From Porphyra umbilicalis (lineage: Eukaryota; Rhodophyta; Bangiophyceae; Bangiales; Bangiaceae): a DNA stretch of 64,000 nt. The translations under genes and the position numbers were made by a program. The DNA is taken from positions 62,001 through 126,000 of the forward strand of contig KV918952.1 in NCBI GenBank assembly GCA_002049455.2, given 5' to 3'. Shown piece by piece: positions 53,753 through 64,000 of this stretch (the stretch's first letter is position 1; every line of letters begins with the position of its first letter). The notes beneath the pieces are model-generated. The model was not told the DNA's origin, did not search any database, and saw only the letters and a program-made list of their open reading frames with translations.

Positions 53753-55812
53753 AAAGGACTTTTACGACAGGACTCAAGACACGTGGCGACACCCGCGCCT
53801 CCCCTTCTTTGCCTTCCCGCCTACAGCCGCACCACGTCGCGACCGCTGCCTCTCCCATTGCCTCTACCACGGACGCCCCCCTTGCAACCAACGGCACGCG
53901 CCGGACCCTCCCCCTCCACCATAAAGGTCGCTCCACGCACCCTGTCTGGCCACCGCCACCTTTCTTGGGCCCCTTGCAAATCATATTTCATCCACCAAGG
54001 CGACCGCATTTCCACAGAGTCCCAATCGCGCAACCCCCCAGAGCCACCTGCACCGGCGCTGCCACGGTCGCCGCGAGCCCGGCCGAAGCGGCGAATGCGA
54101 AGAGACCCGCAGCCGCGTCCTCGTGCGGCAACGCCACGGCGGCGACGCGGAAGCTGGCCCCATCGACGGGGAGGAGAGTGGCGCCGCGGGAGCTTGTGGG
54201 AGCGGCGGCGAGGGCGGCGGCGGTGGCGGCTGCGGCACCCGCCGCGGCAGGCGTCGGCACCGCCGCCATGGATGTGTCGGAAGCGGCGGGCATTACAGCC
54301 CCTGCCCGCCGCCACCACGTCTTCGACGTCGTTGACCGCGACGACGGTCACCCCCGTCGCCGCGGAAGCGTCGCCGGAGGCAGTGACGGTGGCGGCGTCG
54401 CCTGAGCGGTTGTCGGCGGCGTGGCGGCGGTCACCGCCGCGGCCAGCCGGTTCGGTCCGACATAAACATGGCACCTGCCCCCCCCTCACCCATTGCCACC
54501 CCCCCCCGCGCCCACATAAGGCCCGCGCCCAGCCGTGGCCGAGTTCCCCCCTGCTGCCGACAACGGCCGAAAAGCGAGCACCGCCGCGACCGAAACCCTC
54601 GTCGCAACGGGGGTGACGGCTTCGAGCCACTTGCCCGCGACTGCCCCGGCGAGCGCAAGGGCCAACGGCGGTAGCGGCAACGCAGCCAGAGGCGGCCGGG
54701 GGAACGACAGCACCGCAATCAGGTGGCAGTAAACGCCGTGCCCGCCCAAGATAGGGCGCCCGTCGCCACCGGCGCGCCGCCGGCGCGCCAAGCTTCATCG
54801 GGGCGGCGTGTAGACGCCGCCGGCGGCGTCGTCGTCCACGGCAAGGGGGAGTGAGTTGCACTTGCCGCGTGCGATGAGGTTGGTGGCGACCACAGGGAGC
54901 GACGTCTGCCGCCGCGACCTGCGGCTGCGAGCGTCGGTGGGCCCCGCTGTCACGGCGGCGGCGACGGAAGGTGGCGGCGCAGGCCACGGGGCACCAGTGG
55001 CAGCGTGTGCGCAGATGGCGGCGGCCGCCTGCCGTGGTGGCGGCCGCGGACGTGTCGGCTGAATGGCAGCGGCGGTGGCGCCGGGGGAGGTGCCGCCCAA
55101 GTGGCGGCGGCCGCACCACGCTGCTGGAACGCCTTCCATCATTCAGGATGCCCCCTCGCCCTCTTGCATCGGTCTGCGCCCATGGCGAGGGAGGCGTAGC
55201 TGGCACTGGTGCCACACGACCGCAAAGTAGCCGGTCGCAGCCGCGGGTGTGGTGGCGTGCACACCCTGGTGTGCAGCAGCAAACAATTTGACGCCAGGCA
55301 CGCCCCTTGCGGACGCACTCGACAGGCCCCTTTCCCCACACAGCACCTCAGCAAGACGTCGAGGCTTCCTGCCGGCTGAAAGGCGGCAGTCCAAGCACAG
55401 CTCACGCCACACGTTCAGATGAGGGCTCTCGCCACCCTCGCGCCAGCGCCAAAACTTCTTCCGGGAACCCTCCAGAAGCGGCGCTGCGCAAAGGCCAGCT
55501 GGCCGGTCGGACATCACGAGATCAGCAATCTGGCACGCGCGTCGTTCCTATTTTCTGGACTGGCGCCCCCGGAATCCGTAGAAATCAATCGGATTCGACT
55601 ATTCGATTCTATCCAAAAACGAACGCACACATGATTCAGATAAAATATTGATTTGGACTCCAATCAAAAGGAGATATCTTAATACGGAATCGAGCCCGTG
55701 TGAAAAAATAAATCTGGAGTGCTCTCCGACAGCCAAAGATTATATCTGATTGTTGCACGAAATCGCTGATCCGAAAGCCCCTGGTCAAGACCGCCGGCGA
55801 AGCGGTGGCAAA
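53753..55812. other. GC-rich low-complexity spacer ending in an AT-rich island
   Basis: Open frames on both strands are Ala/Arg-rich and ambiguous. An Ala-rich plus-strand frame at 53809-54405 and a 65-residue frame at 54535-54732 (MAEFPPAADNGRKASTAATE) may be remnants like those at 50-51.7 kb. From 55,555 to 55,760 composition switches abruptly to A/T-rich, which may be an insertion or the 3' untranslated region of the minus-strand gene that ends at 55813. Confidence 0.35.
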
Positions 55813-57260
55813 TCAGGAAACGGTGGCCCCGGCGACCGCCGCCTGGTCAATTGCCAACTGGAGCGCCTCTTGCACGTCAAAGGCGACCGCCAAAATCTTG
55901 AGGGGGCTGCCCCCGTCGAGGTCCTCCAAGTAGGACTCGGCTTGCACCTGCAGCGCCGCCAGCGCCTTCGGGTCGTCCGGCACCTCCGCGTAGCACCCCT
56001 CCGTATCGGCGCTGGCGTTGAAAATGAAGATGCCCCTGTCCTCGTCCTCCGACACGAACTCCTCGCTCTCGCCACGGATCCCAACACCGGTGCCGCCCGT
56101 CGCGCCGGCGTCCTCCCAGGAGGCGTTGGCGTGGCTCTTACGGCGCCTCTGCTGCCCCCATCGGTTCTGGTACCGCCGTACACCCGCCACGCCGCTGCCA
56201 CCAACGTAGTCCCATCGCAAGAGCCCCCCCATGACCGCTCGCGTGAAGAAAAAGTGGCCGACGCCATCTCGCTTAAATGCGACACGCCGCTCCTCCCGCG
56301 GCTCCGCGCGTGTCGGGAACAGATGCATCTGCGAGAGGCCGTGTGATAGCCTCAGCCGGCCGTCGCGGGAGCGGCCACTTCGGTCGCTTCGGTGGACGAG
56401 CTCCACCCACGCACGAGTGCGCGCCACGGAGCCAGCCGAGTGTCCGTCCCGCAGCAGCTGCGCCCACCGGCCGCGGGCAGCCTCTTCGCGCTTTCGCTTG
56501 TAGGTGCGGGCGAAGACCTGCGACGCCCGCCGCTTTTCCGCCCTCGTGGCGGCTAAGTAGACGAGGTCGGCTGTCACGTCGCGCCGCTGCACAGATGACA
56601 CGTGGCCGTGCGCGACCGCCGAGCGGCTTGTCGCAGTGGCCGTCGCAGCGCGCCTCGCAACGTCTTGCAGGTCCTCCGAGCTCAAGGCCTGCCCTTCGCC
56701 CAGCCCCCGAAAGGAAGACCACGCCTCCCCCGTATGCCACTCACCAGCTTTTTGAGCGCACGCGGACGCGACGAAATCGACCGACTGAATGGCATTAGCA
56801 CGGGAGCCATACATGGCAGGTACTAAGTGCGACAGAGCCCGCACGTAGACCTCGAGGGGCGGCGTCCAGGCCGCCGCTCTGACGACCACGACCGCTGACA
56901 GGCGCTCCGCATCATCCGAACAGCCCGACAGTGGCCCGCGGATGATCCAGCGTCGTCACTGTGTGCCGCGGTGGGCGGCGCAGCGGATTGCGGCCGCACA
57001 GCCCGACGGGTGGGCATTGGTGGCTGCCGCCGAGCAGGCTGGTGGCTCAACGCCCTCCACCTCGACGACCCGAAAAGCTGGCGCCAGACACCTGCGCCGG
57101 CCTTGGCTGCCGGAGGTGTACTGGCCGCGCTCGTTGCGCTTCCGCACCAGGGCGGCGCCACGGAAATCGACGGAGGGGTGAGTCGGCGCTGCACCGCTGC
57201 TCTCGACTATGCGAAAGAGGCGTCGGTCAAGTCATCGTCGTCCGTGGGGGAGTCCGGCAT
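55813..57260 (-). pseudogene. orphan gene with one in-frame TGA and one frameshift
   Basis: The minus-strand start ATG at 57260 follows a C-rich leader and reads 'MPDSPTDDDDLTDASFA'. After a one-base frame change near 57,205 the long frame continues: 'VDFRGAALVRKRNERGQYTS', 'CLAPAFRVVEVEGVEPPACS', a TGA at 56958-56956, then 'RRWIIRGPLSGCSDDAERLS' and 'YVRALSHLVPAMYGSRANAI'. A Lys/Arg-rich helical part follows ('RTYKRKREEAARGRWAQLLR'), then 'GVGHFFFTRAVMGGLLRWDY', an acidic stretch, and a folded-looking C-terminus ('QVQAESYLEDLDGGSPLKIL') to a stop at 55813. About 480 residues in all. No domain is recognised. The clean second half argues for recent loss or for read-through. Confidence 0.5.
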
Positions 57261-58878
57261 GGCCGGGATGGTGGGGGAGGGGGGGGTGCGGCGTGTGTGA
57301 GACAGGGAGGAAAGACAGCAGTCGGGGCACAACGATCCGCTGCACGCGCACCAACAGCGGTGCGTAGCAGACATTGACACTGCAGCCGCTCAATTGGTCA
57401 ATGCCATTGGGGCATGTCCTTGAAACTCCCTCTCCGCTCTGTGGCGATTTGGTGCATCCCGCGCGCCTCGTTAACATATCTAACCGCACTACAGGCCTCA
57501 TTTGCAGGCTTGGACCTTATCTCTCCTCCGTGGGCACACTTCAGGGGACGGGCGGAAAAATGTCGGCCATACAGGGAGCCCCGCATGAATGTTTACGGTC
57601 AGCCAGCGCTTTTTATTGGGCGTACCCATTGCTTTTCCAAATGAATGAGCCAGAACCCAACGCGTCGGTTGCCGATACTTACAATTTCCGTCGCCACTTC
57701 ACACACACGACGGACGGCCATCGCCGTGCCCGACCCCTCGATCGTCCCCACCGCTATCGTCCCCATCGCTGTCCCTAACCCCTTCATCGTCCCCACCGCT
57801 ATCGTCACCATCGCCAAGACCGTAAACACCGTCAAGGTCCTCCCAAGCGCCCTCTCGTGCGCCCCTCCCCCCTGCAAGGCTGGCCATGACGTGGGTTGCG
57901 GGCGCCAGCGGCGAGCGACACTGCATGGGTATCGTGATAGCAGTCGCCACAGGCTGGTACGGGGCAGCGCGGCCGTGGTTGTTCCGCTGAATCCTCGCTT
58001 CGTCATCGTGGCCCGCGAATGTTGACGCCTCCCCCGACACGGCACCCGGAAGGTCCCTCCCTGCCGCGTGGTGTCGCCCCGTGCCTCCCCCCTCCTGAGC
58101 CGTCACACATGTCGGATCTTATCACTCCTGGATCCTCTGTGCGTGTGGAGGAGCGCAGCGCATCTGTGGCTCGGAGCATAGTGACGGGGTACAATGGTCG
58201 GATGAGCTTGTAGAGCGCTGGCAGGGCTGGTGGACTGTTGCTGACCGTTGCCTTATCTCATGACTGTGTTTTTGGTCGCCCTGGATATCCTGCTGCCTGT
58301 AACATTTGCGATTCTTCCATTGATGGGCTGGGCTGTACTACCGCTTTCACGCTGTGCCTGCAGGATCACGGCGGTAGCAAAGACCTGTAGGACCCAAGAG
58401 GGGCATTTCTCTTGGCCGGCGCGTCGGCGGAGGCCGGCTCATCCTCCTCCTTTTCGCCACAGTCGCCGCCGCAGCCGTCGCCGCACCAGCGCCGGCGCGG
58501 GCCACTATGTCGGGGGCGGTGGCTTTACCGCCGCGCTTGGGCCGGCCCCGGAGAGCACGGCGGCAGGAGGGGGGGGGACGCCGACATTTGGCCTGCAGCG
58601 GCGAAGTCAATGCAACCGCGGCATTTGGGTAGGGGGGAGCTCATCCTGAACGGCATTGCCGTTCCCGTCCGCGGCGGCGCGCCGTATAAGTGCGGAGTGG
58701 CCCTCGCCCCGGTCGCCGCGAGTGGCCCCAGACCCTATCGCCGTGGATGTCTCCGGCGGCTTCCAGACCCGCACCCGCATCGGCACCAGCACCAGCATTA
58801 GCGTCGGACGCTGCAGGCGGCGCGCGGATACCCTGGTGCCACGTCCGTCTGCGCGCCCTACTGCCCGCCACCCTTAAG

Positions 58879-59003
58879 CGCTTGGACGCCCACAACCCGC
58901 AGGCGCTTGGACGCCGACCACCCGCAGTCGCTTGGACGCCGACCACCTGCAGTCGCTTGGACGCCGACCACTTACAGGCGCTTGGACGCCCACCACGTCG
59001 CCC
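58879..59003. repeat. 25-bp tandem repeat, five copies
   Basis: Units starting CGCTTGGACGCCGACCACCT begin at 58879, 58904, 58929, 58954 and 58979, with one to four differences each. The period is not a multiple of three, so the array is non-coding or frame-changing. Confidence 0.9.
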
Positions 59004-59272
59004 CGTGTGCCGCCGTACAGGCGGTTGCGTTACCGTGTGTCGGCCGCGTTCGTCGCCGCCGACGGATGGCCACGGGCCGGTTGTGTTCCTCTGGACGAGG
59101 GCAACGGGTCCATTGTGCTGTTGTGGACGACCTGCTGCCAGAGTAGCAGGCTCCAACGGCAATGACATGGAACTGTCTTTCGGGGAGAAGGCAGGGGGAG
59201 AGGTTTTTTGCGTGCGGTGAGAAAGTGTGGGGAGCTTGAGCAACACGAAGGCATCGCCAGTCCAGTGTCGGG

Positions 59273-59326
59273 AAAGACATGGAATACCACCAGCAACGGA
59301 AAGATATGGAATACCACCAGCAACCG
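59273..59326. repeat. 27-bp tandem duplication
   Basis: Two copies starting AAAGACATGGAATACCACCA differ at two positions. They lie about 65 bp from the second SINE-like copy. Confidence 0.85.
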
Positions 59327-59390
59327 TAGCAAAGAAGCGAAACGTGCTGAACGGGCATGCTTGTCGCCGCCGCTCAAAAAAACTATTAAA

Positions 59391-59579
59391 GAAACCAGGT
59401 GACTGCAGGGAATCGAACCCCCAATTTTCGGATCGTGGTCACTATGGCCCACGCTTACGTCTCACATGTCAGGGGCCTCTTCTACCATCAGGCCACCCAT
59501 GCGATTTCTTCGCGGTTTGGTACCTGGATGCATTTTGCATATTTATACGGTGCCATTTCTTTTGAAATGTTCGATTCGT
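59391..59579 (-). mobile_element. tRNA-derived SINE-like element, copy 2
   Basis: On the minus strand it has an A-box TGGCCTGATGGTAG (59482-59495) and a B box GGTTCGATTCC (59409-59419), with a GTGG/CCAC stem between. It shares both ends and the tail with the copy at 46482-46661. The A-to-B distance (62 bases) is longer than in a simple tRNA. The body between the boxes differs strongly between the copies while the boxes and flanks are conserved, as expected for a family driven by RNA polymerase III. Confidence 0.66.
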
Positions 59580-60568
59580 CTTGATCCTAAAGGTCGATCT
59601 CAAGCATTAAAACCTCTGGCGGCGACGCATGCTCAGTCCCACCAGAGACGGACACCATCGCACCCAATGCCGAATGTTCCGCTGTAGAAAGAACCATCAC
59701 CTCGCAAACTTTCATTCTATGTGCCCCGTTCCAAAGTGTGGACTGTATTTTGGAGCTTTGTCGTGCGTGAAGAAAAAGTAGAGTGCCGGTTTCGCGGTTC
59801 TTTTTGCGCCCTCGTTGGTGCCATGCTTCCAAGATGGGCATGTGAGGCGTGCTCGACCAGGGAAAGTTGAAAGCATGTACATGACGAGCCTTTCAGCCTG
59901 TCAGAAGTTGAAACTGAGCATTGCGGAAGCGCTGGCGGTCAGGACCAAAAGTGAAGCGCCGGCCCTTGGACTAGGTCGTATCGTTTCATGTCACTCGCTG
60001 GTCGCACAGATTACGAAGCGGGGGCTACTATTTGATTGCATGTTCTGTTTTTCGTCTCATACAAGCCAGCCGGCATGATCCGCCCTTTCAATTTGAGTCG
60101 ACTGTATTTATCGGCTGGATCATTGTTGCAACGGCTATTGCTGAGCTGGAAATCGGACGCAGCGCTTTACCAGTGCCGCGCGACTCATGCGCATTCAGGC
60201 GCTTCTCGCACTCACAGCCCCTGTTTTTCGGAGTACCGCTGGAACTCCCATATCTGTCATCTGAGAGACTTTGGCTCCTGGAGGACAATTTTGGACGCTC
60301 CCACATCGTTTTTGGCACAGGTTTTAGTGCATGAGATATACCTTTAGTGAGGGATTCCTTTGGCTTCTTCCCCCACGACCGAATATATGAGACCGGTGCA
60401 TAACAACGACATTTGCGCGAGGTCGTGGTGTATGGCGAATCCATTCAATGCAGACTGTACTGTACAGTGAGACACATCCCTCTCTGTCGACCACCATGAG
60501 CCGCCGCCATCCCTGCAACAGCAGAAGTCGCAACCGACAGACTGCGTCAAAGTAACGGAGGACAAGCA

Positions 60569-61066
60569 TTGGCCTGCCCCCCCACCCCAGGCGCACCCCC
60601 CCCCGGCAACCCCCTCCCAGGGACCACTCCCCCAGGCGCGCCCGCGCCCCCACTGGAACCCCCCCCTTTTCGCACCCGCCTCACTGTGACGGGCAACCAC
60701 AGCCTCGCCGCCGACTACTCGCTTCTGGTCAACACCAGATCCAAGGCGCTTGCGTTTTCTCCGGCCGGCAGCACCGACCTGCTCCTTATCTCCCTCTCCG
60801 GCGGCCGCGTCGACGTGCTCCACGTTGCCGCGGAGGAGTGGGCCGCCGCCCTTGACAGATGGGAGCGGGGCGTTGGCTCTGTCGCCTCCTCGGCGACCGG
60901 GGGGCAGGTCGCCGTCGTCCATGCCGACGGCCTGAGCGTGTGCGGGCGACGGCTGGCGTCGGGGTTGTTGGTGGAGGAGCTGGGGCGCATTAACCTCGTC
61001 ATGCCACCGCCGCGGCTGGTGAGAGGGGTGGCGCGGGCGGGGAGCGCCTCCGCCGCCGTCGCCTGA
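60569..61066 (+). CDS. possible exon, WD40-like fragment
   Basis: The open frame has no ATG and ends in TGA. After a Pro-rich start it reads 'RLTVTGNHSLAADYSLLVNT', 'ALAFSPAGSTDLLLISLSGG', 'GSVASSATGGQVAVVHADGL'. The alternation of short strands with Gly/Asp turns resembles beta-propeller blades. It could be one exon of a larger gene or a fragment. I cannot find partner exons. Confidence 0.3.
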   Translation: MACPPTPGAPPPGNPLPGTTPPGAPAPPLEPPPFRTRLTVTGNHSLAADYSLLVNTRSKALAFSPAGSTDLLLISLSGGRVDVLHVAAEEWAAALDRWERGVGSVASSATGGQVAVVHADGLSVCGRRLASGLLVEELGRINLVMPPPRLVRGVARAGSASAAVA

Positions 61067-62707
61067 GCAGTCTTCGTACGCAGACGGCCGACAAAGCGCA
61101 GACGCCACAGCCGCAGTCGTCGCCGTCCCTGACAGGTGTCGACGGCACTCAAGCTCGGGGTCCCCGCCCTGGTGACGGCGACACCTAAGGTTGTCACAGC
61201 CCGCCGCCACCCACGCGATGACTACCTTGGGCGGGGCAGGTTGTCAACGCCACGACACTCACGGCCGCCTTGTGGTCGGCCAAGAGGGATGAAACGCAAT
61301 CGACCGTAGAGCGGAATGTGGCAACAGGATTGCAAACGAGCGAAAAGCACACACCAACCAACACGACCGGGGAGAGTTAGAAAGCAGATGTAGGACACCA
61401 GCATGCCACCACCCGTCCACCTACCCTCCCACCCGCTCGCGCATACTGACCAGAAAAACACGACAAGAGCATACAAGAGTAGCTGCCCAGCATACAAATA
61501 AATGTGTGGGCCAGTGGCAAAAAGAATGTCCCCCCAACCACACGCCACCTACCAAATCGCAGCTCGTCCACCCACAGCCAGACGGCGCATCAGGCTCTTG
61601 CGGCCTGCGGGATGACTATGGACGTCTTTAGTGCGGCCACGTCGGCTGCTACCAACTTACCGACTGCTGGAGGTGAGGGGAGCGGGGGAGTAAGGGCCGA
61701 GGGGGGAGGGGGCGGTGGTGGTCGGGAGCAAGACGCGAGGGTGACGGCGGGTGGCGGTGCGGCGTCGCGGTGGCGACGACAGCGGTCCGTCGCGGAGCAG
61801 CGAACGTGGCGGCCAGTGGTCGTTCCCACCGCGGTATCGAGCGTCGGTTGGCAGGGAGGCTACGGGTCTTGAAGAGCGATAGGAACGGACCTCAAAGTGC
61901 CGAGAGGTGCTGTGCGACCCCGGCCTGAGGAGGCAGAGACCTCTTCTTTTGTCCAAGCCTCCCGGCTTACGATGTAAAAAGTCCCAATGGACACACTTTG
62001 GGACTCAAAAGCAGCGTACATGGCATTAATAGAGGTTTGTAAGCGGGGCCTTCTTTGGGACTTGGTTCAGTGGTAGTTGTGGCCGCGACTTCGCGGTTCT
62101 AATTCGAGGTCACCGTACAACGACAGGTGGATGGCGTAGCGTCTTCTCCCTTTTCTCTCGCTCGGCGCTACGAGGATCTGTGATTGCCATTGTCGTTGGC
62201 AGTGCGGGCGCTCCCGCCAGCAAGGCGGGCCTGAGCGCAACGGCCGCTCGCCTTGCACGCGGTAGGTGCGGTTGTTTCAATGCCATCCCCTGCCGTGTAC
62301 GGCGAGCGGTGGCCCCTGAGCACGCGGTGGCGTAACGGCTGGCGGAAGAGCGACTGCCGGGCTACGGGCGTACCTGCCTGCAAGATGCGGGCTTTGAGTT
62401 GCTGGTAAGTCTTGGTCGAATCTGTGCAGGGCACTGGCTGCGGCGCTTGTGGAGGGCGAAGGTGGAGAGCGCTGGTGGAGGGATGTGAGGGTGGGCAGGA
62501 AGGCGGCAAACAGAAGCCGGCCGCCGGGCTACGAGCGTGGCCTGTGAGGTCGGCGGCCGCCTTCTGGGGAACGGGACATGCAAGCCATTCTGTCGATTGT
62601 CGAGAGACAGAGGGCAGCCCCAAGCAACGACCAGCCAACTACCGGCCGACCGAGTGCGACGGCCAGTGACAGCTTGTGTTACGTTCTGCCCATCCTCACC
62701 ACCCGCC
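61067..62707. other. spacer, no supported gene
   Basis: A weak plus-strand start (ATG near 61,610, 'MTMDVFSAATSAATNLPTAG') is followed by a donor-like GGTGAGG and then G-rich sequence, and could be a first exon. A small hairpin (AAGTCCCAA at 61979-61987 with its inverse at 61997-62005) and a nearby TTTGGGACTTGG lie at 61,979-62,066. The final 70 bases are a leader for the next gene. Confidence 0.35.
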
Positions 62708-64000
62708 ATGACGCCCGCCGAGACATTCTCTGTCGCCCTCCGCCTGGCCTTTGAGGTAACTCCCATTGATTCTGTGCACGGGTCCAATGTCCCGATGCTC
62801 TACCTCCTCCACATCGTCATGCACTTCCGCAACTTGGTCAAGGTGCCCTCGGCCGCCGACACGGCGGCCCTGGCCAAGGACATGCAAGACCTCTTCGAGA
62901 AGTGCAATGTTAAAGGAGCTGTTGCCGTCCTTGCCGGTGCGCTCGGGGTCGAAGCCGAAAATTTGGACGTCAAGGAACGCGTGCTGGTATGTTGTGCCAC
63001 TCCTGTTACCCCCGCACCTCCCTTTCATCTCTCCTTTTGTTGTCGAGCTTGTAGAGTGATACCTGTGCTCCATGATCGTCCACGCGGGCAGACGCTGACC
63101 ACGGCTTACCGCTTCTCATTTGCATACTGCTAGTTTTTCGGGCGCCTCTGCTGTGTACCGCGTACCCTCGGGGCCTTGTGTGTGGACAGATTGGCAAGCA
63201 CGTGCAGCACCAGCCCTTCCTCTTCAACGGCATCGAGGCGGTGGCGCTCGTCAACCCCGGCAAAAAAGAGCGCGCATAGGAGTGCAAGATCATTCGGGGG
63301 CGAGAGGGCTGGCTGCTCCCCGCGCCTGCCGGCCGCCCGGCAGCGACGCCGGCGCTGACCGCGGCCGAAGCGGCCGCGGATGCTAAGAATGTGTCCGAAA
63401 TTCTAGACAACAGCGGCACGGGGCTCCCCGGCTGTTGCGAGGCCCAGCGGATCGAGGCCCTTGTCGACGACTCGTCGGGCGACGGCAGTGCCCCGGTGGC
63501 AGGGAGCACCCCCCCCGCTGCCGTCAAGGTCGCCTTTAACTTGACAGATGCCCACAGGGCGGACCCTTGCTTCACGCCACTGCTGGACACCCTCCGCCCG
63601 CGTATGACTCCCGGCGGGGCGACGACCGACGCGGCGTCGTCAGCCACCGCGGGTGGCCGCGGCCGCCGCACCGCTCGCGGTCGGGGAGCGCCCGCGGGTG
63701 GCACTGGTGGCGCCCGCCCGCCACCCACGCCACCGGTGTCAGGTGTGGCCAAGCCCCGCCGGGGAAGGCGGGGCGCTGGGGTGGCCAAGTCTGTCCGCTC
63801 CGTGCGCACCGAGGAGCAGAATGCGCAGCAGGTGGCAGCCGAGGAGATGGCAACGGACGCCTTCCTGCAGGGGCAGGCAGCGGTGGACGTCGTCACGCCG
63901 CCCTACACGGTCAGGGAGGTGGAGCCCAACGAGGCGTGGGCCCACGGCGGCGTCTTGGTGGTCGTCCAGTTTCCCTTTGCCATCGACGACTCTTGGCGCC
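62708..64000 (+). CDS. unrecognised gene, two exons visible, in-frame TAG, runs off the window
   Basis: Exon 1 (62708-62986) begins MTPAETFSVALRLAFEV and ends in phase 0 at a GTATGT donor. Exon 2 starts at 63190 after ACAG ('IGKHVQHQPFLFNGIEAVAL'). A TAG at 63277-63279 would stop translation at 122 residues. The same frame then stays open for 240 codons to the window end ('ECKIIRGREGWLLPAPAG', a Gly/Arg-rich linker with RGRG, and 'TPPYTVREVEPNEAWAHGGV' at the end). That last motif is faintly like the start of an IPT/TIG domain, but I would not rely on it. Either the gene is short and a second frame follows, or the TAG is a nonsense mutation. Confidence 0.45.

Larger units (their letters stand above)
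57261..60568. other. spacer with short repeats and a SINE copy
   Basis: No strong gene is seen. A 126-residue plus-strand frame at 57645-58025 has an ATG and an internal 15-residue duplication (AVPDPSIVPTAIVPI / AVPNPFIVPTAIVTI), but no known domain. A GC-rich coding-like patch near 58,400-58,800 is ambiguous. Tandem repeats and the SINE are given separately. From 59,580 to 60,480 the sequence is A/T-richer and featureless. Confidence 0.35.

Noticed and set aside
62060..62125. tRNA-like A box (GGTTCAGTGGTAG) followed by a short hairpin
   Set aside because: No acceptable B box, acceptor stem or anticodon arm can be drawn, so I do not call a tRNA or a third SINE copy.

Overview
The window is nuclear DNA from a GC-rich eukaryote. 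Genes are split by GT-AG introns, translation starts sit in ACCATGG-like contexts after long C/T-rich leaders, and there are no operons or ribosome binding sites. High GC, short introns with GTACGT donors, a Phe-containing plastid-type N-terminus (MAAFV) on the first gene and a heavy load of DNA transposons fit a bangiophyte red alga (Porphyra/Pyropia-like). That is my best guess, not something the sequence proves.

Host-like part (1-20 kb). In order: a small acidic protein with a possible transit peptide; a secreted protein with three CHRD domains; a CBS-domain protein broken at G runs; a bHLH-like protein with a GAF-type domain; a complete five-exon ATP-dependent phosphoenolpyruvate carboxykinase; and, on the minus strand, a Gly-rich ankyrin-repeat protein. 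Spacers of 1-4 kb between them hold little that can be called.

Transposon part (20-50 kb). (1) A possible ~9.8 kb element has two divergent genes: a Plavaka/CMC-type DDE transposase (minus) and a 994-aa protein of unknown function with minisatellites in its coding sequence (plus). A 22-bp inverted sequence lies at both ends. (2) A 4,554-bp Tc1/mariner-type element at 35,084-39,637 has 37-bp terminal inverted repeats, TA at both ends, a DDE transposase and, unusually, a second gene for a zinc-knuckle protein. (3) A decayed piggyBac-like transposase lies at 41.2-42.95 kb. (4) A large transposase-like gene that I cannot classify lies at 43.7-46.4 kb. (5) A nearly intact hAT transposase lies at 47.3-49.8 kb. 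Two tRNA-derived, SINE-like copies lie at 46.5 and 59.5 kb. The 29-35 kb stretch is poorer in GC, gene-poor and contains a 126-bp fold-back repeat.

Right part (50-64 kb). A decayed, repeat-rich, Ala/Gly/Pro/Asp-coding region (50-55 kb) is followed by an orphan gene with an in-frame stop (55.8-57.3 kb), a spacer with short tandem repeats, and the first exons of a gene that runs off the window end.

Two patterns cross the window. Four long coding frames, three of them transposase or transposase-like, are interrupted by a single in-frame TGA. Host and transposon genes also share the unusual splice donor GTACGT.
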